A stretch of 64,000 bases of DNA from Prorocentrum cordatum (GCA_963575745.1 CAUYUJ010016283.1:317734-381733); one strand, 5' to 3'. Positions 11,235-21,066 are shown, numbered from the stretch's first letter. Translations and numbers: made by a program. The notes: generated by a model not told the origin, from the letters alone.

Positions 11235-11487
11235 GTGTGAAATACATGGTGTCATTGCTTCCCTGTCGGTTCTAGCAAAGCAGCTGGCAAGGATATGTAC
11301 TACCAACCATGTCATTCAGACAATGTGAACAGCAATCCCATCCGTATCCTTTCGGGCTCAACCATTTCATGACCCTCTTTAGCAAAATACCATCGCCAAT
11401 TGTCTCAAAGACTTCTACGACACGTGATGATCATAACTTTGCAACTGCCTTTGCACGTCGACCCCTCTTTGCAGCACTGGCTCTGCA
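11234..11487 (+). repeat. 5' LTR of the copia-like element
   Basis: Starts TGTGTGAAATACAT and ends near GCTCTGCA, so it keeps TG...CA ends. It aligns along its length with 19,087-19,382: shared blocks include AATACAT, CAAAGCAG(C/T)TGG, GTCATTCAGAC, TATCGCCAAT-like ACCATCGCCAAT, and CTTTGCACGTCGACCCCTCT versus CTTCGCACTTCGACCCCTCT, followed by TTGCAG. Confidence 0.75.
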
Positions 11488-11502
11488 TCGGTAGCAAGAG
11501 CG
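11488..11502 (+). promoter_or_regulatory. Possible primer binding site
   Basis: CGGTAGCAAGAGCG begins one or two bases after the 5' LTR end. It resembles the TGGTATCAGAGC-type site of many copia elements that prime from initiator Met tRNA, with one substitution cluster and a one-base shift. Position supports the role; the match itself is weak. Confidence 0.45.
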
Positions 11503-11622
11503 AACTCGATCGCGGCATCTCCGTGACCTGGCGGTCAATGGCGTTCGCGACCTGGCGGTCTCAGACCACAGCAGGAGACAGTCCGTGCACAGTAAAGTTT
11601 TTGTCGCCGACCACTCGTCCAG

Positions 11623-12148
11623 ATGGCGATTCGTGCTGCCACAGTTTGCGGCGTCGACACATCAGGCGGAAACGAAGTCCCCATCCCCATTTTCGACGGC
11701 ATGAACAAGGCCATAAAGAATTTGCGCAGGGAGGTCGCCACTAATTAGGGAGCTCGGCACCGATGTGGCAGTCAAGTGACGCGGGGCTACGTTCTTAGCA
11801 AGCCTGAAGGGGCAATGCTGAGGAGGCCTGCGAAGAGCTGGAGTCAATGGCAACGACTCGGTGGACGTCTTCCTCTAGTACCTGAAGGAGAAGGTGGAGA
11901 TCCCGGCGCTCCTGATGACCATCGTCAAGCCGGCACTGTTCTGGAACAAATGCGAAGAGATTCGAGATGTTAGCAACCAGTTCAAAAGTGTGGCGATCAA
12001 GGTCGAAGCTCGAGGCATCAACTTGCCCGAATCTGTCGTGGCCGACTTGTACATCAAGGGCGCGAAGATGCCAGTGGAGCGAGCAACTGGCGTGCTCACC
12101 GCCATGAACAACATGTTCAATCCCACGAAGTTACAATGGCAGCCATGA
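11623..12148 (+). pseudogene. gag: copia gag (capsid) remnant
   Basis: Starts at ATG 11,623. The first 41 codons include PIPIFDGMNKA and NLRREVA, a match to the Pro-x-Phe-Asp-Gly entry and Arg-Arg-x-Val helix of copia-type gag. The frame then stops at 11,746 and resumes shifted by one near 11,798. That part contains NGNDSVDVFL, an in-frame stop, then YLKEKVEIPALLM, KCEEIRDVSNQFKSVAIKVE, GINLPESVVADLYI, KMPVERATGVLTAMNN and FNPTKLQ. The leucine/proline spacing (LP...V...L...G...E...VLTA) follows the gag helical domain of dinoflagellate copia elements as I know them. Two stops and at least one frameshift make it non-functional. Its position 136 bp after the LTR fits gag. Confidence 0.75.
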
Positions 12149-12290
12149 TCAGCTTACCCAAAATATCGGTCGCCAACAACAAGAAAACACATCAGAAGGA
12201 CCACAATAACGGCAGTGGCTACGGACATACGAAGGACGGTCACCCTCACTGCAAGAGCCTACGCTGCAAGCCCTTTGCACCTAGGAAAAA
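12136..12290 (+). pseudogene. Possible decayed zinc knuckle of gag
   Basis: In a third frame the text reads KTHQKDHNNGSGYGHTKDGH then PHCKS. Gly-His-Thr-Lys-Asp-Gly is what the CX2CX4HX4C knuckle typically shows around its His, but the first two Cys appear as His/Asp positions and the last Cys is displaced. This is inference from position (just after the gag core) and a short motif. Confidence 0.3.
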
Positions 12291-12790
12291 AGCGCGTTCT
12301 GTGAGCGTTTGGGAAGGGCGGGGGCTGGAACCAGAACCCCGCCCCCCTAGATTGACGGGAAGGGTGGAACCGGGCCCCTGGATTGAGGGGGGAAGGGAGG
12401 GTTCGAACCCCTCCCCCACTCCTTCTCCTGTGACGGAAAGGGGGGGGTGCAACCCGTCCCCCGTCCTCTCCGCCCCTACTTCTCCTCTCTCCCGCGCCTC
12501 GGGCCGGCGCCGGCGTCGGCGGCGGCTGGCAGCGGCGGCGGGGAGCGTCGATGAAGACGACGACTTGCTTTTCTGGGCCGGCGCCAGCGACTGCGGCGGC
12601 TGGCGGCGGCGGCGGGGAGCGTCGACGAAGACGACGGCGACGACGATGACGACGACGACGCTCCGCCAGCGTGTCTTGGTTTTGGGTCAGGGTCCTTACG
12701 GATGCCTCTTGGGGTCTCGTCGGAGGGCTCTCGGGGGCCTTTGAAGGGCATTTGTGAAGCCTCCTGGGCGCCTCTTGGGCGTCTCTTGGG
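12291..12790. other. Poly-G/C and GAC-rich insert within element
   Basis: Contains several homopolymer G/C runs with GGTTCGAACCCC at about 12,400, resembling the TTCGAA modules at 27.8 and 28.6 kb. CGGCGGCTGGC repeats and (GAC)n follow at about 12,600-12,665. Not gag or pol. Confidence 0.6.
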
Positions 12791-13460
12791 GCCTCTCTGA
12801 AGTGGCGGTGGCTGTGGTGGGCTGTGGTGGTTGTGTGGTGGTGCGTGGTGGTGGTGGTGGTGGCGGTGGGTTGTGGTGGTGGTGGTGCGTGGTGATTGTG
12901 TGGTGGTGCGTGGTGGTGGTGGTGGTGTGGTGGTTTGTGGCGGTGGTGGTGCTGGCGGTGGCGGTGGGCTGTGGTTTTGGTGGTGGTGGTGGTGGTGGTG
13001 GTGGTGGTGGTGGTGGTGGTGGTGGTGGTGGTGTTGCTGGTGGTGGTGCGAGTGGTGGTGGTGGGTGGTGGGTGGTGGGTGGTGGGTGGTGGGTGGTGGG
13101 TGGTGGGTGTTGCTGGTGGTGATGGTGGTGGTGGTGGTGCGGGTGGTGCTGGTGGTGCTGGTGGTGGTGGTCGTGGCCGTGGTTTGTGATTTGTGCTGAT
13201 GTGGTGGGTTGTGGCGGTTGTGGTGGTGGTGGCCTTGGTGGTGGTGGTAGTGGTGTGGTCGTTTGTGGTGGTGGTGGTTGGGGTGGGTTGTGGTGGTGGC
13301 GGTGGCGATTTTGGCGGTGGTGGTGTAACGGTTTGTAGTGATGGTGGTGGTTGTGGTGGTGGGTTGTGGTGGTTGCGGTGGTGGTGGTGGTGGTGGCGGC
13401 GGTGGCGGTGGCGTGGTGGTTTGTGGTTTGTGGTGATGGTGGTGCTGATGGCGTGGCCTT
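12790..13460 (+). repeat. Large GGT/GGTGGC trinucleotide expansion
   Basis: About 650 bp dominated by GTGGTGGTG, with GGTGGGTGGTGGGT blocks at 13,060-13,110. It opens long His/Thr/Pro (minus) and Val/Gly/Trp (plus) frames, including one of 570 codons on the minus strand, which are artefacts. It lies between the gag and pol parts of the retroelement and so expanded or inserted after insertion of the element. Confidence 0.95.
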
Positions 13461-14024
13461 CGGGTCTTCCCGCCAACGTGTTTCGGCTCTTGGTCAGAGT
13501 TCTAATGGATGCCTCTTGAGGTCTCGTCAGGGGCGTCTGAGGAGAAAGTGTGAAGCCTCCTGGACCTTCCTGAAGGCCTCTCGGTGGCTTTTGGGGGGCG
13601 AAAAATCGATATGCCGATTTGCGTTTCCCCTCTGCCGCCTCTGGGCCCTCTCTGGTCATCGTCGCTGCGTCCCCGCCGTCGGCGCTGCTCGCCGCCGCCA
13701 GCGTCGGCGCGGCGCCGGCCCCGGGGGGGTGGCGGGCTTGAACCCCCCCCTTGGCCCTCTCTGGTCGTCGTCGTTGCGTCCCCGTTGTCGGCGCTGCTGG
13801 CCACCGCCAGCGCCGCCAGCGCCGACGCCGGGAGACGGGGGGGGGGGCTGGTGGATTGGGGAAGGGGTCAAGGGGGAAGGGGAGTCCCCCTGGTTCTGAT
13901 CGACGGCGCCGAATGTTCGGGGGGGAGGCCCCCCCCAGCTCGAAACGCGCCGCCGAATGTTCCCAAGGCAAGCGCCCGCGAGCGAAACGCGCTCTCTCGC
14001 ACCTAAAGAAGCACCAGATCGGAC
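13461..14024. other. GC-rich spacer inside the element
   Basis: Contains repeats around CTCTGGTCGTCGT(C/T)GCGTCCC at about 13,650 and 13,760 (period near 110 bp) and poly-G runs. No copia domain is recognisable here. Confidence 0.5.
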
Positions 14025-15110
14025 CGCAAGACGACGGTGCTGGAGCTGCGCCAGCGTCTGAAGGACTGCCGAATGGACGGCGCGGTCAGCAGCTAGTCTT
14101 CAGTGGCGAGCCCAAACCCGCAAATCACGGGGAACAACATCATGCGTTTCGGCAAATACCTGGCGGCCTCCTACATCTACATTCTGGAAATCGACCTGGG
14201 GCACTGCCAGTGGGCGATGCTCGAGTTGAGCCACGGCAAAGAAGCGTCGCCACCTCTGGCGCCCTTCGGCAGGCGGGTCAAGGCCCGCGGCGCGGAGCCC
14301 CTACCGGAGAGCAAACGCAAGGCGACCGTCGAGGAAGTACTGCGGGAGGACACAAAAGTCTCGAACAGGCGTGCCAGGCGCCGCCCGCGATCACCACGGG
14401 GGCGCCCTGGGGCAGCCCGGGCAACTGGGCCGGAGCAGGGCGCCGCGCCCTCAGGGGCCCCACGATGGACACCGCGGACCTGGGTTCGAAGTCCAGGACC
14501 ACGCCGACGCGGCGGAGTCCGAGGGCCCGAGCGAGAGCGGAGCGAGGCGCTAGGCGGCGGCGGCCGCCAACAGGAGCCGCGGGAAACGACCCAGCGGCCA
14601 AGCATCACCAAGAGCAGGCGCGTCGCCACCCTGTGACAGGTCACGAGCTTGTTGAAATCATTCGCCTTTCAGACGGCGGTCAGAACGAAATGGCCGTCGC
14701 AACCGCTAAGGCCCGTCGCGGGGCACGCTTCGGGCGCCCTGCAAAACGCGGCAAAGCACGTCACGGGCGACAAGGAGGTCTTCGGAACTAACGGCCACCG
14801 CGCGGACGTCACGCAGGCTTTCGGAGGCGAGGGCGGCATCGCCAAGGCCGCGCTGCACCGCCACGCGACGGCCGCTCAAGTCGTCGACCGCAAGTGCTGC
14901 TTGGACCTCCACGACCAGCGAAATCTCGACATGACCCACGAGGTTGTCTGCACTCAGCGAGCGAGGGTCGCGTCGGCGAGGCGCCGCACCTGCCTCACGA
15001 ACATCGCGGACCTCAGCTGCAGCACGCCGCAGGGAAAGCAGGCTCTACGGCGGCAGCGGAGGACGCCGCGGCCGTGGCTCTACTTGGCCCGCGACCTCAT
15101 TCTCTGTTGA
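14025..15110 (+). pseudogene. copia polyprotein remnant: SAP/FGKY-like accessory region
   Basis: One reading frame carries, in order: RKTTVLELRQRLKDC (SAP-like helix start, 14,025-14,070); an in-frame stop at 14,094; MRFGKYLAASYIYILEIDLG then HCQWAM (14,142-14,220), matching the FGK(Y/H)-x-G-x(n)-W box common in dinoflagellate proteins; a basic linker with a stop at 14,634; and VFGTNGHRADVTQAFGGEGG followed by VVDRKCCLDLHDQRN (about 14,785-14,930). The last resembles the EVFxGxxxxT...VDxxxGxDL segment I recall from these polyproteins. SAP domains usually bind nucleic acid; the FGKY box role is unknown to me. Assignment is by motif memory, so moderate. Confidence 0.45.
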
Positions 15111-16406
15111 AAGGATGGGCGAACGTGACAACCCCTCTGCATGCGCCCAGCCCCTGGGTGGCGGAACCCGCACTGGAAGTCGCGGCGCCCCCCAGAGACG
15201 CGCGCGCCTCAAGGGACGCACACGACGCAGCCAGAGGGAGAGAGAAAAAGAGAGAGAGAGAGAGGGATAGAAGGGGGGGAGAAGAAAAAGGATAATCCCA
15301 CGCCTGCAGTCCCCCCCTCCGCACGGCCAAGAAAGGAGAGGGGGTAGACGGCATGGGGCGAAGAAAATGCGGCTGGCGAGGAACATGAACGCAACGGAGA
15401 GCAGCCAAACATCTGGGCACTGTTCGAGCAGCAGCGCCGTTGCGAGACGCGAGACACGATTCGCATCGTGTCACGCGTCTCCACCGAGCGGCCCAGGGCC
15501 TCGGAAATCCGCGCCGCCCACCCTCCTCTAAGACTTCGTGAGAATGCCCATGCACGAGGCTCCGTGTAGCCCGCAAGGCCTGGGCCTCAGATGCCAAGGG
15601 GGTGGGGTCTTCGACGGAAGCAATGCCCAGCTGGCCAGCAACGGACATCTCAGCCACGGACTCTTCGAGTGGCGAAACACTGGTGGTTAGGTCACAACGC
15701 GTGCAGCGCGAGTGCAGAAGTGCAAAGGAAAGATGAGACAAATGCAAAATTGTTCACGAATGTGGAATCAAAGCAGAAGGAAGGTGAAAGGCACGACGAC
15801 GAACACCCCGATGCACGCCTGGGGGAGGGTCAGAGGGAGCGAGAGAGAGGGAGAGACAGGAGAAAGAAATTTATGGAGAGAGAGAGAGGGAGAGAGACAG
15901 GAGAAAAACACAAACACAACATGAGATGGAAAAAAAAAACAATAACGCCACTTCACCTGCGGGGGGCTGGGCCGCAGGCGCTGCGACAGAGGCCGCAATT
16001 GTCCTCTGACCGACGCGAGGGGGCCGCGAACCGCGCTCAGACCGCGCGCGAGGGGCAATGGGCCGCTTTCATCCCGCGCGAGACACACAGAGGAAAGAAG
16101 GCCGAACGTGCGAGACCCACGACGGCAACTCGGAAGACTCAACTGCCCGACGATCGCTTTGCGCCGGACAACCGACAACATGGACCCCCCGGGCGATGGA
16201 GCAGGCGACGCCGCCCACCGAAACCTCGGCGCGGCGAGAGAGCATCTGCGGAGGAAACTGACGACCCGCGGGCGGGGTCGACGAGACTGACGGCCCAACT
16301 GCACATGCCCACCTCCGGGGGGGCGGAGCCCGCGCTGAAGTCGGGGCGCTCCGCGGAGACGCGCGCGCCTCGAGGGCAGCGCACAGCGTGGAGGGAGAGA
16401 GAGAGG

Positions 16407-16437
<31 letters not shown>

Positions 16438-16520
16438 AAAAGAGAGAGAGAGAGAGAGAGGAAAAAAAAAAACACTAAAGAAAAATTCCACGCCTGCAGT
16501 AGTTCGCTCCCGCGGGTATT
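15111..16520. repeat. GA-rich blocks duplicated about 1.16 kb apart
   Basis: Two related segments, about 15,139-15,335 and 16,303-16,510. They share CGGA(A/G)CCCGC(A/G)CTG(A/G)AGTCG, GAGACGCGCGCGCCTC, a (GA)n tract and CACGCCTGCAGT. A further GA tract lies at 15,820-15,900. This interval takes the place where copia integrase would be expected, and I see no integrase residues. Confidence 0.7.
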
Positions 16521-16639
16521 GCCGCGTCTTCCACGTTCTCATTCACCTCAAGTCTGGCGACGCGGCCGTGATAGAGAATCTGGCGACATGTCGGATCTGG
16601 GCAGGCCCTGGGGCGCGACAAGACGCTGGCTCCAGAGGG

Positions 16640-16897
16640 CGCCTGGTTGCCGAACGGCCGGGGCGAGACAAATCCGGCCGTGGCCGAGCTCATCGGGACT
16701 CGCGACTCCCTCGAGCGGGATGAGGCGCCTGTGGAGGACATCCGCCCGCAACCAGGCGAGCCAGAGGCGACCCTCGGCGAGATGGAGAGGGCCTGGCAGG
16801 ACTTCCTGCACACCACAGACGACCGTCTCGAGCTGGAGGTCGACGGTGAAGGAGAGGTTGAGGAGGTCGCCGCCTCAGCCGCCAGCGCCAGCTGAGC
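16640..16897 (+). pseudogene. copia pre-RT acidic linker remnant
   Basis: Open frame with AVAELIGTRDSLERDEAPVE and EMERAWQDFLHTTDDRLELE, ending at a stop. It is acidic and helix-prone, lies upstream of the RT remnant on the same strand, and resembles the variable linker between integrase and RT. No catalytic motif is present. Identity rests mainly on position. Confidence 0.35.
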
Positions 16898-17149
16898 CAG
16901 CAGACCAAGTGCAGCCTATCGGTCCAGCTGAGTTTCGACGACATCGAGCTACCTTCGACGCGGGCGACAGCAGGGACTTCGGCCCAGCTCTCACGCATCT
17001 GCACTCGTCACGCGAGCAGTCCACAGCGCCATCGCGCGTGCCAGAGGCAGCCGCCAGCCAGGACGTTCGACCCCCAGAGGCGGCGAGCGAAGCGCGGGCA
17101 CGTTCCAGGTCGCCACCCCGCGAGGTGCTGCAGACATCCATCGTCGCTT

Positions 17150-18080
17150 AGAGGATCCAGCGGGAGCTGACCGACAAGGAAATCCGCTAGAAGGACATCA
17201 AGGACTCCGATCGCGAGTTGTATCGAGGGTATGCAGCCAAGTAGTGGCGCGAAAGGAAGAAATACGGCTCGTGCCAGGTGTTCTCCACTGCCGAGTCGGA
17301 GGCGGCCCGCAAGACAGTCAAGCCGTATATGATATTGCAGTCGTTCCGTCGACTGGGACAAAAACGCGCCGCTGAGGGCGGACAAGCATCCGCTGCCCGT
17401 CAAGGTTAAAGCCCGACTCTGCGGCGCAGGTCACCTCCACCCGCGCCTGGTCGTGGGCGAGCTGCGCACGGATGCACCGACGGTCACCCACAACTCTACC
17501 ATGCTGTGCTTCACTCTCCGCCAGAGGTTCAATTTGGAGATCTTCGCGGCGGGCGTGGAGGCGGCGTTCGTGCAAAGCGACGAGCGGCCCGACCAGCAGC
17601 TGCTCACGGCACAGCCTCGAAACGGACTACCCGATCACTTTCCTCCAGGGATTCAAACTCTGGATTTGCCATCGAATCTTGACAGTGGTGGGCCAAAATA
17701 CGTCGCACGTTGCTGGCAGTGGAGGACCAGCTCACGCGGGGCTTCACATATCGCCTGGGCCAGCACTCGGTGGACCTAGCCTTGCACGACGGTTACGACC
17801 AGATTGGAGAGCTGAGCGTGGTGGTGGTCGCCCAGGTGGACGACCTGCTGTTGGGTATCTCGCCCCAAAACCCCTCGCTGTACGTCAGGCTCCACCAGCT
17901 GCTGCCGTGGGGAGATCGGGGACGTCTGCCTTTTTTGCCTTCGGTGGCAAACAAGCATGGCAAGACGAAGGAAACGTGCTACATCTATGACAGACCGAAT
18001 GCGCGAACACCATCCAGAAGTTCGGCTTCACCCAGGAGCGCGAGACGGAGCCAACGGCGGAGGCGACGCCGAGCGAGTCC
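17150..18080 (+). pseudogene. pol: copia reverse transcriptase remnant (RVT_2)
   Basis: RT copies element RNA into DNA. Visible order: a basic segment around KEIR and SDREL (17,165-17,215, with stops); VKARLCGAG (17,405); LRTDAPTVTHNS (17,461) then EAAFVQSDE (17,555), matching the copia signature of K-A-R-x-V-x-x-G, (R/S)xxPT, and A-A-F-L-Q-S; QPRNGLPD (17,608); and after a frameshift QIGELSVVVVAQVDDLLLGI at about 17,803, whose V-D-D (17,836-17,844) is the active-site pair of aspartates. At least three frames are needed and several stops intervene, so it is inactive. The tail includes FGGKQAWQDEG-like text, the connection toward RNase H. Confidence 0.8.
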
Positions 18081-18875
18081 TCGGACAAACGCTCCGCTCT
18101 TTGGTCCCTCGGGTGGCTCACTTCGCAGACCCGCCCAAATCTTTCAGGCGTGGCCATGGGCCAGCGCACGCAAAACAAGCCGACCGTGCAGGACCTGCTG
18201 GAAACCGAATGGTTTATCAAGCTGGCTCGCAAGAATGAGGACGTGGGATTGGAAAACCCTGTTTTACACGGTCCGATCTCCCTCGTGACCTACCGCGACG
18301 CCAGCTGGGCCAATGCGGATGAGCCCCCAGAGGGCATGATGGCACAGCTACTGTCGAAGACAACGAGCATCGGGTGCAAAGACAAAAAGGTCCGGATCCG
18401 CTCACAGGCCGGTTCTATTCCTTGCAGAGGTCAAGATACTTTGTGGAGAACGTGCCAGAGCGATCATCGTAGATTAGAGATCGGGGATCATCACACGGGT
18501 GTGCAAATCGACGTTGGCAGCCGAGACCATGACCGCGGTAGATTCATTAGGCTGTGCGCGGATCATTCGCTGTGTGTTTCGCATTGCTGGGAGTACCGGG
18601 TGTCAAGCCAGAGGACAGTTCGCCGAGTTCACTGCCGCTTGATCAGGTCCCATATTGCGCCAACTTGTACGATATGATGCACAAAGACGTTGATTGCAAA
18701 ATCCCGTCAGAGCGGCGCCTGTCGTTAGACCTGGTAGGCCTGAAAGAGTATTTGAGGAAGAGGTCAGCGACATCTTCGTAGCAGATGATCAGCGCAACCA
18801 GCTACCTCTTGTCTGGGCTCCTTCGGACCAGCAGCTCGGTGATCAGTTCACCAAACAATCAGCAAGTCGTGAGGT
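18060..18875 (+). pseudogene. pol: copia RT connection and RNase H remnant
   Basis: RNase H removes template RNA during reverse transcription. The frame contains ALWSLGWLTSQTRPNLSG, then QRTQNKPTVQDLLETEWFI (18,167-18,223), the copia connection with its Q-T-R-P-(D/N)-L step. LVTYRDASWANA follows (18,282-18,317), holding the first catalytic Asp. After frameshifts, SERRLSLDLVGLKEYL appears (18,708-18,755), then LPLVWAPSDQQLGDQFTK (18,801-18,854), the typical C-terminal W-(V/A)-P-(S/T)-(D/H)-x-Q-x-x-D-x-x-T-K. Stops and shifts between these blocks show it is dead. Confidence 0.8.
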
Positions 18876-19086
18876 GCCAAGCGATCAGCAAGTCGTGAGG
18901 TGCTACGAGACACGCGCCTCGCCTGGCAGCATCAGGAGGCCACAGACCAGGCCCCAGGGCATGGAAGCCAACATGAATAGCTCCAGCTCAATGTTCAAGC
19001 GCACCATTCGCCTGGATGCTTTGATATGCCCGCGTGCTATTTACACGCTAAGCTATCTAAGCCGGCCGATGCACGGATCCGAAAAA
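18876..19086 (+). other. Element 3' end with weak purine tract
   Basis: Non-coding stretch between RNase H and the 3' LTR. It includes a short direct repeat of AGCAAGTCGTGAGGTGC (two tandem copies at about 18,860-18,902). GATCCGAAAAA lies immediately before the LTR and could be a degenerate polypurine tract; it is short for one. Confidence 0.4.
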
Positions 19087-19382
19087 TGTGCGATTGCGAA
19101 TACATACGTTAATTGCTGATATGCCGTTACTATCAAAGCAGTTGGTAGTCATAAGTACTAGCAATTATGTAGTCATTCAGACGGCGTGAGAAGCATCCAG
19201 ACCTTTTGGGGGGGCTAAACCCATTGAGGGGCCTTGAGCTTGGACGTACCGGTAGAGACGATTTCTTACCTCGCTCAACAAATGCTATCGCCAATCGTCA
19301 CAGAGACTATTACGACAATTGCTTAAAACAACTTCGCATCTATCTTCGCACTTCGACCCCTCTTTGCAGTTCTCGGTCTAGA
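19087..19382 (+). repeat. 3' LTR of the copia-like element
   Basis: Begins TGTGCGATTGCGAATACAT and aligns in order with 11,234-11,487. It is about 40 bp longer, from a GGGG-containing insertion at about 19,205-19,245. Shared landmarks are listed under the 5' LTR. Its end falls near TCGGTCTAGA. Confidence 0.75.
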
Positions 19383-19429
19383 CCTTCCCTCAGGCCACCT
19401 CGGGCTCTCCAAGCTCGCTGGCCCGAGAT

Positions 19430-19480
19430 GAATCGACCAGGGTCTTCATCGAGTCGACGAGAAGACCCTGCCCTTCGACC
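19430..19480. repeat. Short hairpin
   Basis: CAGGGTCTTC at 19,439 pairs with GAAGACCCTG at 19,461 around ATCGAGTCGACGA: a 10 bp stem with a small loop. It lies just outside the retroelement. Confidence 0.7.
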
Positions 19481-19489
19481 CGGTCCCAG

Positions 19490-19745
19490 CCGATGGCCGA
19501 AGAGGAGCCCAAAAAGCACGCCACTGTCGCACCGCTGGAAGCCAACACCTCCAACATGATCCCAAAACCCGAAGGAGGCCCACGAGAAGCCCCAACTCGC
19601 GCCAAGTGGGCCACCGAGGCCCCCAGGAGCCCTCAAAAACACCCCCAAGATCCCCGCAAACGCCCCAACGGCATCTGAAACACAACACAGACGCAGTGGC
19701 GGGATGGGTCGAGGACCATCAGATTTTCGTCCCCGCATTACGGCC
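19490..19745. other. CCCAAGA-type low-complexity, no gene
   Basis: C/A-rich text with CCCCCAAGATCCCC-type motifs resembling minisatellite F. Open frames on both strands are composition-driven. Confidence 0.45.
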
Positions 19746-19749
19746 TTCC

Positions 19750-19895
19750 ACAAGGCCGCGCGGATTTCTTGGATCGGCGATGATCAGCGCTGCGCTCCTC
19801 TAGCGGCGCCTCGGGCGCCGCCCGTTGCGCGCCCACCGCGCCAGGGAGGGGGGTTCAGCACGGCTCCACGAGATCCGCGCGGATCTCTCAAAATG
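19750..19895 (+). repeat. Foldback repeat family A, copy 2
   Basis: Left arm CGCGCGGATTTCTTGGATCG then GCGATG. Right arm CACGGCTCCACGAGATCCGC then GCGGATCTCTC. The centre has GCGGCGCCTCGGGCGCCGCC, itself a hairpin, followed by CGCGCCAGGGAGG. The left arm is close to consensus; the right is partly diverged. Confidence 0.8.
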
Positions 19896-19939
19896 TATGT
19901 GTGTGCAAAGGCTATTCTTCAATAGTCGAGAGCACGCTA

Positions 19940-20108
19940 ACATGGGTCACGGATCCATGGGTGTAGTTCGTGGGCGCCAGATTCACAGATCGGGGAAAGT
20001 GCCCTCCGAAACATAAGGCCAAAGCCGCCTCATTTGGTGACGGAGCGCGTCGAGTCTTGCATGGAAACGGGACGTTGCTAATCCACGCGCCATAAATAAT
20101 CCATGTCT
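19940..20108 (+). repeat. Dispersed repeat family D, copy 2
   Basis: CACGGATCCATGGG, GTGGGCGCCAGATTCACAGA, TCGGGGAAAGTGCCC, GCCGCCTCATTTGGTGACGG, AGCGCGTCGAGTCTT, CACGCGCCATAAATAATCCA, colinear with 10,630-10,800. It lies about 45 bp after a family A copy. Confidence 0.75.
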
Positions 20109-20995
20109 GCGTTCTCTTGAAATTGAGGACGCCGGCGTGAAGAAGACCAAGTGACGAGCAAAGGAAGCTCGCTTGCGATCCTCCGTCCATCGCGCGCACT
20201 CCTCACTGCTGTTCCTCCCCGTCCTGCTCCTCCCTGCAGCATGTTACCAAGCTCAGAAGGCCATCTACAATGCCAAACAAACAGCAAGCCGACCAAACCG
20301 ACACCGAATCCGAAACCGCCCGAAACCGACAGGCCGCAAGCAGGCTAGGAGGGCGCAGCGACGGAGCAACGGCGAAACAGCCGACCGAACATAACCAACC
20401 GAACGCGACACAGATTGCGAAGCTGCCGAACCAGCTAACAGCGGACACCCTTAGCCTTTGCTCCCCCGTCCTTCTCCTCCCTGCAGCCTACAGCGCTCTC
20501 GAACTTGGAAAGATGGAGCGGCGCACAAAACCAGCAACAACACGGACGCGCCGGCCTGCTATCGAGGAACTGCTCTGGCCTCGCCCAGTCCAGCTCCGCC
20601 ACCTGTTCGCGGCACCGCCAGGGCAGAATCAGTCAGAATCGAGACGAGAAATCAGATCGGTTAGGATTTCACATCCGATCGACCCGAAACAGCACGCAGC
20701 TGAAGCCGAATCGGTTTGGCGGCGCTGGGATCACAGCAGCGCCATGTCCGCACCGGGCACGCAGCCAAATCAAATCGGATCAAGCGGGTCAACCTCTTCA
20801 TCGAATCGGATCCGTCGGATCGAAATGGGATCGCAGGGACGTCCCAGGCATCCCTCCCCCCCCTACGCTTCCCCCTGCCCTCCCCCCCCTGGCCCCAACC
20901 ACACCTCCATGCATTCTCCTGCTTCTTCCCATGCCTCCCTCACTCCCGCTCCTCGTGCCTTTGCCCTCTCCACTTCTCCTGCCCGCGAGGGACCT
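20109..20995. other. No recognisable gene
   Basis: A plus-strand frame of 363 codons (20,270-21,361) starts among Gln/Thr/Pro-rich text and runs through a TCC repeat, so I do not accept it. A short duplication of CTCCTCCCTGCAGC occurs at 20,226 and 20,474. No domain is visible. Confidence 0.5.
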
Positions 20996-21066
20996 CCTGT
21001 TCCTCCTCCTCCTCCTCCTCCTCCTCCTCCTCCTCCTCCTCCTCCTCCTCCTCCTCCTGCTCCTCC
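20996..21066 (+). repeat. (TCC)n microsatellite
   Basis: About 65 bp of near-perfect TCC. Confidence 0.95.

Larger units (their letters stand above)
11234..19382 (+). mobile_element. Degenerate Ty1/copia-like LTR retrotransposon
   Basis: A ~8.1 kb copy-and-paste element bounded by two alignable but heavily diverged LTR-like repeats. In copia order it carries a primer-binding-like site, gag remnant, accessory SAP/FGKY-like region, reverse transcriptase and RNase H, all on the plus strand. Every coding part has stops and frameshifts. The gag-pol interval contains a 650 bp GGT-rich expansion and two GA-rich blocks. No integrase (HHCC or DDE) pattern is visible between 15.1 and 17.1 kb, so it was deleted or decayed beyond reading. 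LTR divergence (about two thirds identity by eye) implies an old insertion. No convincing target-site duplication was found; the left junction lies in a CT microsatellite. Confidence 0.8.

Noticed and set aside
12259-13971. 570-codon minus-strand open frame (His/Thr/Pro-rich)
   Set aside because: Produced by the GGT trinucleotide expansion and poly-G/C runs; no domain and no codon structure.
11200-19400. Target-site duplication of the copia element
   Set aside because: The left junction is inside a CT microsatellite and no matching 4-6 bp on the right can be distinguished from chance.
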